From Marinobacter salsuginis (lineage in GTDB: Bacteria; Pseudomonadota; Gammaproteobacteria; Pseudomonadales; Oleiphilaceae), in contig NZ_BGZH01000002.1 in NCBI RefSeq assembly GCF_009617755.1, positions 434,001-498,000 of the forward strand: 64,000 bases of DNA. The letters run 5' to 3'. The translations under genes were made by a program, and so were the position numbers. How positions within the stretch are numbered: position 1 is the first letter of the stretch; every line of letters starts with the position of its first letter. Below, piece after piece: positions 55,459 to 64,000 of this stretch. A model generated the notes under the pieces. The model was not told the DNA's origin. It made no database searches and saw nothing but the letters and a program-made list of their open reading frames with translations.

Positions 55459-56277
55459 TCAGCCAAACATCCGGTCAAAAGCGCGCACCAACCGGCCACG
55501 GGCAACCTTCTCACGGGCATCCGCCACATGCTTGCAAACACCGGCTGCAGCCAACAATGACGGCTCCACATGCAGACTGGCGGAATTCATATCGGTCTCT
55601 ACTTCAACCGTTACACCGGGCGTCCAAAGCTGCCCTCGCTCATTCTGGTGCAATGAGAGCAACGGTGTTGGCAGACTGAACCGCTCCAGCAACAGGGGCT
55701 CTTCCCGACGGTTGATGAGAGTGACCGGGGTAACTGCTCGCCAGGGACGTTTGGGCACGGCCTCGAGGACTAATCTGGCAAAACTGGGCGAGGCATAGCA
55801 AAGCTCGCCCTCCATGGTAGTCCGACCCACCCAGGTCATGGACGGCGACGCCAGAGGGATCTCCGTCAGAACGGTTTGCTTGTCGCCGACGCAAACTTTC
55901 ATCCAGAGCAGGGTTCCCACATAGATTGTGCATCGCCCGCCAGCGGGAATAGTCAGTGGCTGGAATGGCCGAATGACGGTAGGCCGGTTAGCGAGAGCCG
56001 GCAGGAACATGACGGTTGATGACTGGTGTTCCCGAATGAACCGCTGCAGCGGCACAGACGCAGATGGCAGAGTATGGCCGATGGTTTCTGTCCAGCTGGC
56101 TGGATCCGTATCCAGATCCAGCATTTCGGAACGAACCTGCCATTCCTGATCCAGCAGGGTGACCCATAAACGAATATGCCCCAACTCATGAAATTGGGTC
56201 TGGCCGGAAGCCAGAACGTACGGCTGGGCCCACACGCCATCACGACGACCTTCGGTATTGTTCTCCATTCCTGCCAC
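55459..56277 (-). CDS. Conserved hypothetical protein upstream of mscS
   Basis: A 272-residue soluble, beta-rich protein without signal peptide or membrane helix. Segments such as ELGHIRLWVTLLDQEWQV, IRPFQPLTIPAGGRCTIYVGTLLWMKV and VTLINRREEPLLLERFSLP suggest a beta-sandwich. It resembles, from memory, DUF432-type proteins found next to mscS genes, but I am not sure. The start is GTG at 56277 (GGGAG upstream) or ATG three codons later. It starts the six-gene operon. Confidence 0.6.
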   Translation of the reverse strand: MAGMENNTEGRRDGVWAQPYVLASGQTQFHELGHIRLWVTLLDQEWQVRSEMLDLDTDPASWTETIGHTLPSASVPLQRFIREHQSSTVMFLPALANRPTVIRPFQPLTIPAGGRCTIYVGTLLWMKVCVGDKQTVLTEIPLASPSMTWVGRTTMEGELCYASPSFARLVLEAVPKRPWRAVTPVTLINRREEPLLLERFSLPTPLLSLHQNERGQLWTPGVTVEVETDMNSASLHVEPSLLAAAGVCKHVADAREKVARGRLVRAFDRMFG

Positions 56278-56433
56278 AGAACTCCCTCGAGATCGGTCGA
56301 CTGATTTGCTGTAAAAGTGCCTTAACTATAATCCAATCAGGCAGCTCGGGCGAATATCCAAGTTGGTGATTTTATTGAAACACCGGGCTGTATTTACACT
56401 TATATCAATCCCTCAGACGACTATGGATTACGG

Positions 56434-57837
56434 ATGACACAACTGGTCTGGTTCCGAAACGATCTCCGGGTTGCCGACAACCCGGCCCTCACCGCCGCCT
56501 GCGAGAGCAGCGAAGCAGCGCGAGCCTGTTTTATTCTCACCCCGGACCAATGGCAGGAACACGACTGGTCGCCCGCCCGGGTACAATTTGTCATCGCCCA
56601 CGCCAATGCCCTGGCCGAAGAACTGGCCCGGCTCGGCATTCCCCTGTCCTTTATCTACGCCAACCGCTTCGACGACAGTATCGAGAAACTGCAGAGCCAT
56701 TGTGAAGAACACAAGGTGACAACACTGCACTTCAACGAGGAGTATGGTGTCAACGAACGCAAACGCGACAAAGCCGTCAAATACCGATTTGACGAGCTCA
56801 GAATAGCCGTTCGCAAATACCGGGACCAGACGGTTGCGCCGGTAGGCGAAATCCTCACCCAACAGGACGAACCCTATTCAGTATTTACGCCCTTCTCCAG
56901 ACGCTGGCGCAGCTGGATAGACGAGACCCATCCGGGCCTGTTCCCGGTCCCCAAAGCCAGGGGCAACGCAGTAAGCCCGGAACAGATAGACACCATACCG
57001 GATGCCTTTCAAGACGCCCCGGAACCCCTGGTGGCAACCGGTGAAAGTGCTGCCCACGACCGGCTCGAACGCTTCCTGGACGAACGCGGAGGCGCGTACA
57101 AGGAAAAACGGGACTTCCCGGCAATCGACGGCACCAGCCTGATATCCCCTTACCTCGCCAACGGCGTTCTCTCAGGCCGGCAGTGCCTGATAGCCGGCAG
57201 ACAGGCACAGGGCGCGGGCGGCAACCAGGAAGGCCTGGGAACCTGGATCACCGAAATCGCCTGGCGGGATTTCTACATCAACATCCTGTATCACTACCCC
57301 CGGGTCAGCATGCACCGCGCCTTCAAACCGGAAACCGAAGCTCTGCAATGGAACACCCCGGGCGCCAAGTTCGAAGCCTGGAAAACCGGCAACACCGGCG
57401 TCCCCATCGTCGACGCCGCCATGCGCCAGCTCAACCAGACCGGCTGGATGCACAACCGCCTGCGCATGGTCACTGCCATGTACCTGACCAAGAACCTCTT
57501 CATCGACTGGCGCCTGGGCGAAGCCTACTTCATGTCAAAACTGATCGACGGCTTCCTGGCCTCCAATAACGGCGGCTGGCAATGGAGCGCCTCCACCGGC
57601 ACCGACGCAGCGCCCTACTTCCGGGTTTTCAACCCGGTTACCCAGAGCGAGCGATTCGACCCCAATGGGGATTTCATCCGGGAGTGGGTACCAGAGCTAG
57701 CGAGACTGGATCGCAAACGGATTCACGATCCGGGGGCGAAAGAGGGCGTGATTCCGAAGGGATATCCGCGCCAGATCGTTGATCTGAAAGAAAGCAGGAA
57801 AGAAGCTATAGCGAAGTTTCAGGAATTGAAAAACTGA
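56434..57837 (+). CDS. phrB: Deoxyribodipyrimidine photolyase (CPD class I)
   Basis: Repairs cyclobutane pyrimidine dimers with blue light. The 467 residues start LVWFRNDLRVADNPAL (antenna domain); the FAD domain includes EIAWRDFYINILYHYP, GVPIVDAAMRQLNQTGWMHNRLRMVTAMYLTKNLFIDWRLGE and SNNGGWQWSASTGTDAAPYFRVFNP with the FAD-binding Asn and Trp residues. Monocistronic. A palindrome-rich gap follows. Confidence 0.95.
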   Translation: MTQLVWFRNDLRVADNPALTAACESSEAARACFILTPDQWQEHDWSPARVQFVIAHANALAEELARLGIPLSFIYANRFDDSIEKLQSHCEEHKVTTLHFNEEYGVNERKRDKAVKYRFDELRIAVRKYRDQTVAPVGEILTQQDEPYSVFTPFSRRWRSWIDETHPGLFPVPKARGNAVSPEQIDTIPDAFQDAPEPLVATGESAAHDRLERFLDERGGAYKEKRDFPAIDGTSLISPYLANGVLSGRQCLIAGRQAQGAGGNQEGLGTWITEIAWRDFYINILYHYPRVSMHRAFKPETEALQWNTPGAKFEAWKTGNTGVPIVDAAMRQLNQTGWMHNRLRMVTAMYLTKNLFIDWRLGEAYFMSKLIDGFLASNNGGWQWSASTGTDAAPYFRVFNPVTQSERFDPNGDFIREWVPELARLDRKRIHDPGAKEGVIPKGYPRQIVDLKESRKEAIAKFQELKN

Positions 57838-57849
57838 GGAACACAACGG

Positions 57850-58075
57850 GGCGGGCTACTCCAAGGCTCTGACGCAGCGCCGGGGATGGCCTTCCCAAAA
57901 CTGTGCGGAGCCATGGATGGCGTAGCCCAAGCGTCACAGGGGTGAGGCAGAGCGCTAATGAAGCGAAGCTTCATGCGACAGCCGAACGACTGCAATCTGC
58001 GATTGCAGGCTGGACCCCGGAGGGGTGCCGCAAGGAGCGTGTTTTGGAAAGCCTGGCTTCAGCCCCGCTGCCCGA
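57850..58075. repeat. Palindrome mosaic in the phrB-moeB gap
   Basis: The 247-bp gap without a gene is full of short hairpins: GCCAT-GG-ATGGC (57911-57921 area), ATGAAGC-gaa-GCTTCAT (57958-57974), CTGCAATC-tgc-GATTGCAG (57990-58008) and ACCCC-gga-GGGGT (near 58014-58026). The outer parts are also imperfectly complementary (GGCCTTCCCAAAAC near 57888-57901 and GTTTTGGAAAGCC near 58040-58052). This is the build of a dispersed non-coding repeat. Confidence 0.6.
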
Positions 58076-58084
58076 GGCGTAAGG

Positions 58085-58831
58085 TCAACCGGAACAAACC
58101 GGACAGGAAGGATCCCGAGCCAACTTCATCTCCCGCCACTGCATCTCCCACGCATCCAGAATCAGCAACCGCCCGATCAACGGCGTCCCCACCCCGGAAA
58201 TCACCTTGATCGCCTCCATGGCCTGGGTCGCCCCGATCATTCCCACCAGCGGCGCAATCACCCCCGCCTCTGAACAGGTCAGATCCTCATTGCCCTGCTC
58301 CGGATACAGACAGTGATAACAGGGGCTGTCCTCACGCCGGCTGTCGTAAACAGAAACCTGGCCTTCACCACGGATGGCCGCACCGGACACCAGCGGCACT
58401 TTTGCCGCCACGCAGGCACGATTCAAAGCGAAGCGGGTGTTGAAGTTATCCGTGCAGTCGACCACCAGGGTCGCCTCTGCAACCCTGCGCGCCAGAACTT
58501 CGCCCTCAAGGCGCTGATTCAGGGCATTCACGGATACCAGAGGATTGATCCGCCGAATCCGGTCGGCGAGGCTTTCCGCCTTTGACTCCCCCAACTGCGC
58601 GGTTTCGAAACCGATCTGCCGCTGGAGGTTGGCCAGTTCAATATTGTCGTCATCCACCAGGGTCAGCGTCCCGACGCCGGCGGCACCGAGATAGAGAGCG
58701 ACGGGGCATCCCAGGCCACCTGCACCCAGCACCAGAACCCGGGCAGACTGCAGCTTTTCCTGACCGGAAATGTCGAACCGTGGCATCAGGATTTGCCGGC
58801 TGTAGCGCAATAATTCGTCGTCACTGAGCAT
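58085..58831 (-). CDS. moeB: Molybdopterin-synthase adenylyltransferase MoeB (E1-like)
   Basis: Activates the C-terminus of MoaD, or a ThiS-like protein, with ATP. The 248 residues show nucleotide-binding GAGGLGCP at 36-43, the NLQRQI segment, Zn-binding Cys pairs at 171/174 and 243/246, and Cys186 in LTCSEAGV. Without other moa or thi genes nearby, MoeB, ThiF or HesA-type use cannot be told apart with certainty. It overlaps prmC by 11 bp, the common hemA-prfA-prmC-moeB order. Confidence 0.9.
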   Translation of the reverse strand: MLSDDELLRYSRQILMPRFDISGQEKLQSARVLVLGAGGLGCPVALYLGAAGVGTLTLVDDDNIELANLQRQIGFETAQLGESKAESLADRIRRINPLVSVNALNQRLEGEVLARRVAEATLVVDCTDNFNTRFALNRACVAAKVPLVSGAAIRGEGQVSVYDSRREDSPCYHCLYPEQGNEDLTCSEAGVIAPLVGMIGATQAMEAIKVISGVGTPLIGRLLILDAWEMQWREMKLARDPSCPVCSG

Positions 58832-59717
58832 CTACCTCTCCCCTCTTTAATGCCGGATCAGGAACCGTAGCGCCAGAGCTCCATTGCCCAAGCGTCATCC
58901 GGTCCCGGTTGCCATAATCCTGGTGGGTTTCAACATCTTTAAACCCGCGGGCATGGAACAACTCTGCGACGGCCTTCGCCTGGTCAAAACCATGCTCCAC
59001 CAGAAGCCATCCGTCTTCAACCAGCCAGTCTGGCGCCTGATCAACAATGAGCCGGAGGTCATCCAGGCCATCGCTGCCGGAAACCAGGGCCGAGGCAGGC
59101 TCGAATCTGACATCACCTTCCGTCAGATGATGATCGCTAGTCGGAATATAGGGCGGATTGGAAACAATCAGATCAAACCGGCCAGCTTCAAGCTCGGAAA
59201 ACCAGGAGCTCTGAACCACGGAAACTGCCAGACCCAGCGCGTCGGTGTTTTCACGGGCAAGCTCAACGGCCTCAGCCACCGCATCGCAGGCAGTGATCTG
59301 CCACTCCGGATGCTCGCTGGCGAGCGCCAGGGCGATGGCACCGGTTCCCGTCCCCAGATCCAGTACTCGGGCCTGCCGGGGCAACGGCAAACCCAGAGCA
59401 ACTTCCACCAGGCATTCGGTATCGGGCCTCGGGATCAGAGTTGAGGCACTGACTTTCAGCGGAAGCGACCAGAATTCCTGCTGCCCCAAGAGGTGTGCCA
59501 CGGGTCGGCCGGTCACCCGCTCCTGCACAAGCGCTTCAAAGGCCTCGGCGTGAGCATTGGGAATCTCCCGTTCAGGCCAGGTCCGGAAACTGGTCCGACT
59601 CAGTCCGGTTACGTGGCTGAGAAGAAGCTCGGCATCCAGCCTCGGCGAATCACTGTTAATTCTTGCCAAGGCATCTCGCAAAAGGGCTTCGCAGGTCAGT
59701 GAGGATTTACTGGTCAT
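58821..59717 (-). CDS. prmC: Release factor glutamine methyltransferase PrmC
   Basis: Methylates the Gln of the GGQ motif in RF1 and RF2. The 298 residues have an N-terminal helical domain and a SAM-binding fold with [14 protein letters not shown] (119-132) and the catalytic NPPY (187-190). The ATG at 59717 overlaps prfA by 11 bp, giving a normal length; an earlier in-frame start would add 25 residues of no family similarity. Confidence 0.95.
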   Translation of the reverse strand: MTSKSSLTCEALLRDALARINSDSPRLDAELLLSHVTGLSRTSFRTWPEREIPNAHAEAFEALVQERVTGRPVAHLLGQQEFWSLPLKVSASTLIPRPDTECLVEVALGLPLPRQARVLDLGTGTGAIALALASEHPEWQITACDAVAEAVELARENTDALGLAVSVVQSSWFSELEAGRFDLIVSNPPYIPTSDHHLTEGDVRFEPASALVSGSDGLDDLRLIVDQAPDWLVEDGWLLVEHGFDQAKAVAELFHARGFKDVETHQDYGNRDRMTLGQWSSGATVPDPALKRGEVDAQ

Positions 59718-60795
59718 CGGCAAGGGAGGCAAGCAACTCGGCCTGATGCTCCTGCTGCAAGGGCACCACCACAGCGTCCAGATCGCCGGCAATAACTTCG
59801 TCGAGTTTGTATAGGGTCAGATTTATACGGTGATCCGTGACCCGCCCCTGGGGAAAATTGTAGGTGCGGATGCGCTCAGACCGGTCGCCACTGCCCACCA
59901 GGCTCTTGCGAGTTTCGGCCATGGACTTCTGCTGCCGCTCAGTCTCGGCGTTCTGCAGACGCGAGGCCAGCAGGCTCAGAGCTTTCGCCCGGTTCTTGTG
60001 CTGCGACCGCTCTTCCTGGCACTCCACCACAATGCCCGTTGGCAGGTGCGTTATCCGGATTGCAGAGTCAGTCTTGTTGACGTGCTGACCGCCGGCACCG
60101 GACGCACGGAAGGTGTCCACCCGCAGGTCTGCCTTGTTCAGTTCAATGGCTTCGGCTTCATCGGCCTCCGGCATCACCGCCACGGTACAGGCGGAGGTGT
60201 GAATACGCCCCTGTGATTCGGTTTCCGGTACACGTTGCACCCGGTGGGCCCCGGACTCGAACTTCAGGGCACCGTACACCCCATCGCCAGCCACACGGGC
60301 AATCAGCTCCTTGTAGCCCCCGTGCTCACCTTCGCTCTCGCTCAGCACTTCGACCTGCCAGCGCCGCCGCTCGGCATAGCGCAGATACATCCTGAACAGA
60401 TCGCCGGCAAAGATAGCGGCTTCATCACCGCCGGTGCCTGCACGGATCTCCAGGAAAACGTTCTTGCCGTCATTCGGGTCTTTGGGCAGCATCAGGCGCT
60501 GGAGCTCTTCATCCAGCTCCTCGCTTTTCTGCTCGGCCAGTTGCAGCTCTTCCTCGGCCATTTCCCGCATATCGGCGTCGCCATCTTTCGCCAGCTCACG
60601 GGCGGCCTCGATGTCATCGAGCGATTGCTGCCAGGCCTGAAAGCACTGAACGATGGGTTCAATCTCGGCGAACTCCCGGGAAAGGTCCCGGAACTTGTCC
60701 TGCTGGGAAATAATGGAAGAGTCACTGAGCAATGCGCTGACTTCCTCGAAGCGGTCGGTGAGCTGCTCGAGGCGGGATTGGATCGATGGCTTCAT
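59707..60795 (-). CDS. prfA: Peptide chain release factor 1
   Basis: Terminates translation at UAA and UAG. The 362 residues carry the stop-reading tripeptide as PET at 190-192 (PxT family form) and GGQ at 235-237. [31 protein letters not shown] is fully conserved. No frameshift is needed, unlike prfB. It overlaps hemA by 4 bp and prmC by 11 bp. Confidence 0.96.
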   Translation of the reverse strand: MKPSIQSRLEQLTDRFEEVSALLSDSSIISQQDKFRDLSREFAEIEPIVQCFQAWQQSLDDIEAARELAKDGDADMREMAEEELQLAEQKSEELDEELQRLMLPKDPNDGKNVFLEIRAGTGGDEAAIFAGDLFRMYLRYAERRRWQVEVLSESEGEHGGYKELIARVAGDGVYGALKFESGAHRVQRVPETESQGRIHTSACTVAVMPEADEAEAIELNKADLRVDTFRASGAGGQHVNKTDSAIRITHLPTGIVVECQEERSQHKNRAKALSLLASRLQNAETERQQKSMAETRKSLVGSGDRSERIRTYNFPQGRVTDHRINLTLYKLDEVIAGDLDAVVVPLQQEHQAELLASLADDQ

Positions 60796-62081
60796 AGTTT
60801 TTCCGGGGTAGTCGTCGTGTCCGCGTCCAGTGCATCCAGCTGGTGCAACTCACGCAGCCACTCTGTCACCTCGGTGCGACCTTCTGTAGTGGCCTTTCGA
60901 ACCTGCACAGAGGGTTCATGCAGGAGCTTGTTGGTGAGGCCGCGCGCCATACTGCGCAGCACGGTTTCGGGATCTGTGCCGTTACGCAGGGCGCGCAGGG
61001 CTTTTTCGGTCTCGGCATCGCGCAGCAATTCGGCCCGCTGACGGAACTGTTTGAGGGTGGACACCGCATCCAGCGCCCGCAACTGGTTCAGGAAATCCTG
61101 CACCCCGGACGCCACCAGGTTCTCCGCTTCCCGGGCCGCGCCCTCGCGAGATCGTATATTTTCTTCAATAACTTGGCGCAGGTCGTCAACCGTGTATAAA
61201 TAGACGTCGTCCAGTGAGGCGACTTCCGGCTCGATATCCCGGGGCACGGCAATATCCACCATAAAATAGGGACGATGCTTGCGCTTCTTCAGTGCCCGTT
61301 CAACGGCGCCTTTACCCAGAATCGGCAGTGGACTGGCGGTGGAGGAAATAATGATATCAACATCCGCCAGGTGCTCGGGGATCTCGGACAACACGATCCC
61401 CTTGCCGCCACGGGATTCGGCCAGTGCCTGCGCCCGCTCAAGAGTACGATTGGCCACCAGGAAATCTTTCACGCCTGCATCTGCAAGATGCCGGGCTACC
61501 AGTTCAATGGTTTTGCCGGCACCAATCAGCAGAGCCTTGTTACGGGACATATCGGCAAAAATATGGTGCGCCATGCTCACCGCTGCATAAGCAACGGAGA
61601 CCGGATTCTCGCCAATAGCAGTCTGGGTCCGCACGCGCTTGGCGACCGAGAACGTGTGTTCAAACAGCCGGGACAGGAACGAGCCACTGGCGCCGTGCTC
61701 CCGGGCCAGGGTGTAGGCATCCTTCAACTGACCGAGAATCTGCGGCTCGCCCAGCACCATGGAGTCCAGGCCAGCGGCCACGCGCATCATGTGCCTGACG
61801 GCATCACCATCCCGGTGCACATACAACGCATCTTCCAGCTCTGCGGCATCCAGGCCGTGGAACCCTGCCATCCAGCGCAACACCATGGGTGCGCAGTCGT
61901 CATCGCCGGCAAGATATAGCTCGGTCCGGTTACAGGTGGACAGGATCGCTGCCTCGGAGGCGCCAGAGGTTGCCCTTAGCTCGGCAAAGGCCTCCGCCAT
62001 ACGCTCAGGCGTAAACGCAACTCGCTCCCGTAATTCAACGGGGGCCGTGCGATGATTGATTCCCAGCGTTACCAGTGCCAT
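60792..62081 (-). CDS. hemA: Glutamyl-tRNA reductase
   Basis: First committed step of the C5 haem pathway, reducing glutamyl-tRNA to glutamate-1-semialdehyde. The 429 residues have [17 protein letters not shown], the catalytic Cys50 in [25 protein letters not shown] and NADPH-binding [13 protein letters not shown]. Divergent from the TPR lipoprotein gene, as usual in Pseudomonas relatives. Confidence 0.96.
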   Translation of the reverse strand: MALVTLGINHRTAPVELRERVAFTPERMAEAFAELRATSGASEAAILSTCNRTELYLAGDDDCAPMVLRWMAGFHGLDAAELEDALYVHRDGDAVRHMMRVAAGLDSMVLGEPQILGQLKDAYTLAREHGASGSFLSRLFEHTFSVAKRVRTQTAIGENPVSVAYAAVSMAHHIFADMSRNKALLIGAGKTIELVARHLADAGVKDFLVANRTLERAQALAESRGGKGIVLSEIPEHLADVDIIISSTASPLPILGKGAVERALKKRKHRPYFMVDIAVPRDIEPEVASLDDVYLYTVDDLRQVIEENIRSREGAAREAENLVASGVQDFLNQLRALDAVSTLKQFRQRAELLRDAETEKALRALRNGTDPETVLRSMARGLTNKLLHEPSVQVRKATTEGRTEVTEWLRELHQLDALDADTTTTPEKL

Positions 62082-62228
62082 TTCGTGGTTTTACAACCCT
62101 TTGCCGATGAGCGGTGCAGATACGCGCAATTACTGGACATTTTAACGGTCAGCGGCCTGAGCTGCCACCCGAAACCGCCATCGCTTCGGCAAGTGCGGAC
62201 AGGTTGGGCAAGATCAGACGCTTATGCC

Positions 62229-62234
62229 ATTATA
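62229..62234 (-). promoter_or_regulatory. Candidate -10 box of hemA
   Basis: A perfect TATAAT on the minus strand lies 148 bp before the hemA ATG. The -35 region at 17 bp is GC-rich and poor, so the promoter call is tentative. Confidence 0.35.
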
Positions 62235-62298
62235 GGGATTCGGCCGAGGCCGGGACCCGATCTACCTCAAGAAAGGGGCTGGAGCGTGGTTATTATTG

Positions 62299-64000
62299 AT
62301 GCGTTTTCGACAGACCATGGGAAGTTGCATGCACAAGTCCGTACCGTTTCTGGTTACCTGCCTGCTTGGCCTCACACTGGCAGGGTGTGCCAGCCTTACC
62401 GGCACTGAGGAAGCGCCTGCTCCTGGCGAAAAAGCCGCCACCGAGACGAAAACGGGGCCACAGCTGCCGGTTGAATACGCCGATTTCGAGCCCGAAACCC
62501 TTTATCTGTTACTGTCTGCCGAAATTGCGGCCCAGCGCGGCCGCTACGACATTACCCTCGTTAATTACCTGAAAGCTGCCAAGCAGTCCCGCGACCAGGC
62601 GGTTATCGAACGGGCCATGAGAATTGCCCAGTCCCTGAACGGCGATAACGCCCAGAAGCAGCTGGCCGAACTCTGGCTGGAAATCGATCCGGACAACCTC
62701 CAGGCACATCGGATCTCTGCCATCCAGGCCGTAAAAGGAAACGACCTCCAGACCGCCATCCATCACATGGAACGGATCATGGATCAGGGGGGCGATGCTG
62801 ACTTTGACAGCCTGGCGGCCATGGCCGCAAACCTGCCACCGGAACAACAGCAGGAGCTGCTGGCACTTTACAAAGAAATGTCGGGCCGCCATCCCGACAC
62901 ACCGGAACTCGAATACAGCATCGCACTGCTACTAAAAGTCACGGGGCAGCCGCAGGAAGCGCTCGACAGGCTTGAACCGCTCCTGGAGGAGAATGCGAAT
63001 TTCCAGCCAGCCATCATTCTCAAGGGTGACCTGCTCTATCAGACTGGCCAGAAAAGCAGCGCCCTGGATTACCTGCTGACCAACACTCGCCGATTTCCTG
63101 CCAACCGACAGATGGGCACGCTTTACGGCCGCATGCTCATAAATGAAGGCGAATTACAGGCTGCCCAGGATGAATTTGCAAGACTGGTCAAGCGATACCC
63201 TGAAACGCCGGGCCTGCGGCTTTCCCACGCCCTGGTTGCCCTTGAGAATGGACAGACCGACCTTGCTCGGGAAGAACTGACAAAACTGGCCGAACAGGGC
63301 CATCACACCAGCGAAGCCCATTACTATCTGGGTCGCATCGAGGACCAGGCGGGCAACACCGAGCAGGCCATTGGCTACTACCAGAGCGTGGAACAGGGCA
63401 ACTACTATTTCCCGGCCCTGGCCCGCGCCAGCTCCCTGCTGGCCGAGAACGGCCGGCTCGAAGACGCCATTGACCGCATCCGCAGGCTCCGCGAAGCCAA
63501 TCCCCGGCAGGCAGAGAACTTCTGGCTGCTGGAGGTAAACCTGCTTCTGGATCAGGAACAGCAACAGGAGGCCCTGAGTACCGCCACGGAGGCCCTGGAA
63601 GAGCATCCGGACAATATTGAGATACGGTACGCTCGGGCCATGCTGTACGACGGCATTGGCCAGACTGCCGACGCCGAAGCCGACCTCAGGCAGATTATTG
63701 AGCAGGAGCCGGAAAACGCCGTGGCCCTGAATGCCCTGGGCTACATCCTGACCACCCGGACCGACAGGCTCAGGGAAGCCCGCGGCTATATCGAGAAAGC
63801 GCTCCAACTGGACCCGGATAACCCGGCCATCCTCGACAGCATGGGCTGGGTCCTCTTCCTGGAGGGCCAGATTGAACCTTCGCTCGACTACCTGTCCCGC
63901 GCCTGGGCCGCCTTCCCGGACCCCGAAGTTGCCGCCCACTACGGTGAGGCACTCTGGATGAACGGCGCCGAAGAGCAGGCCCGGATCATCTGGCAGGAAG
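62299..64000 (+). CDS. TPR-repeat outer-membrane lipoprotein, 3' truncated
   Basis: The open frame runs to the end of the window (567 codons). A lipoprotein signal peptide with lipobox LAGC (LLGLTLAGCASL) is followed by about ten TPR-like helical repeats: YDITLVNYLKAAKQS, PEALDRLEPLLEENANFQPAI-type units, then ALNALGYILTTRTDRLREARGYIEKALQLDPDNPAILDSMGW. In Marinobacter and Pseudomonas such a gene usually stands between hemA and lolB. Possible starts are ATG at 62299, 62317 or 62329; the last would give a normal 20-residue signal. Its frame was not closed, so it is easily missed. Confidence 0.88.
   Translation, partial: MRFRQTMGSCMHKSVPFLVTCLLGLTLAGCASLTGTEEAPAPGEKAATETKTGPQLPVEYADFEPETLYLLLSAEIAAQRGRYDITLVNYLKAAKQSRDQAVIERAMRIAQSLNGDNAQKQLAELWLEIDPDNLQAHRISAIQAVKGNDLQTAIHHMERIMDQGGDADFDSLAAMAANLPPEQQQELLALYKEMSGRHPDTPELEYSIALLLKVTGQPQEALDRLEPLLEENANFQPAIILKGDLLYQTGQKSSALDYLLTNTRRFPANRQMGTLYGRMLINEGELQAAQDEFARLVKRYPETPGLRLSHALVALENGQTDLAREELTKLAEQGHHTSEAHYYLGRIEDQAGNTEQAIGYYQSVEQGNYYFPALARASSLLAENGRLEDAIDRIRRLREANPRQAENFWLLEVNLLLDQEQQQEALSTATEALEEHPDNIEIRYARAMLYDGIGQTADAEADLRQIIEQEPENAVALNALGYILTTRTDRLREARGYIEKALQLDPDNPAILDSMGWVLFLEGQIEPSLDYLSRAWAAFPDPEVAAHYGEALWMNGAEEQARIIWQE

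Overview
The window looks like chromosomal DNA of a marine gammaproteobacterium, most probably Marinobacter or a close relative. This rests on gene content and order: rpsP-rimM-trmD-rplS, hemA-prfA-prmC-moeB, hom-thrC-recJ-prfB-lysS, minCDE, an ornithine-lipid olsBA pair, and a TAXI-type TRAP system with a DctB/DctD-like regulator. GC content is moderately high and even. I see no phage, insertion sequence, CRISPR array, rRNA or tRNA. Almost everything is core or near-core, densely packed, with many 1-35 bp overlaps and several GTG or TTG starts.

Layout. 1-14231: a truncated HDOD gene, then a long leftward run: ffh; rpsP-rimM-trmD-rplS; xerD; dsbC; hom-thrC-recJ; prfB with its programmed +1 frameshift; lysS; ung. 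14414-23108: mostly rightward genes for a CcsA-like membrane protein, a CNNM/CorC transporter, a Yip1 protein, a DUF1631 protein with a TonB-like partner, then argF with an orphan ABC ATPase; grxD runs leftward. 23118-27236: leftward glpK and an RstBA-like two-component pair. 27484-36356: olsBA, a SlyD-like FKBP with an acetyl-CoA hydrolase-family enzyme, a small secreted orphan, an aldo/keto reductase, a GT4 glycosyltransferase with a PAP2 phosphatase, and dinB. 36472-42957: DUF1244-HopJ-minC, minDE, DUF2804, a START protein, a CBS protein and PhoH. 43035-51421: a chemoreceptor, dctD/dctB and the TAXI-TRAP permease and receptor. 51656-56277: a compact operon of a hypothetical gene, mscS, a RimB-like protease, rimK, an AstE-like metallohydrolase and yjbQ. 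56434-64000: a photolyase, a palindrome-rich intergenic element, moeB-prmC-prfA-hemA, and a TPR lipoprotein that runs off the end.

The most interesting signals are regulatory. Ahead of olsB lie four 7-bp repeats at an exact 11-bp period, resembling PhoB half-sites. Ahead of the GT4-PAP2 pair lie three more with the same period. Together they suggest a phosphate-starvation regulon making phosphorus-free membrane lipids (ornithine lipid plus a predicted glycolipid). A -24/-12 promoter with a perfect 20-bp palindrome about 100 bp upstream precedes the TAXI receptor, matching the sigma-54 activator encoded downstream. A LexA box precedes dinB. Two intergenic palindromic elements (603-683 and 57850-58075) look like dispersed repeats. 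The RimK/RimB-like/AstE-like/MscS/YjbQ operon is the least understood multi-gene system here.
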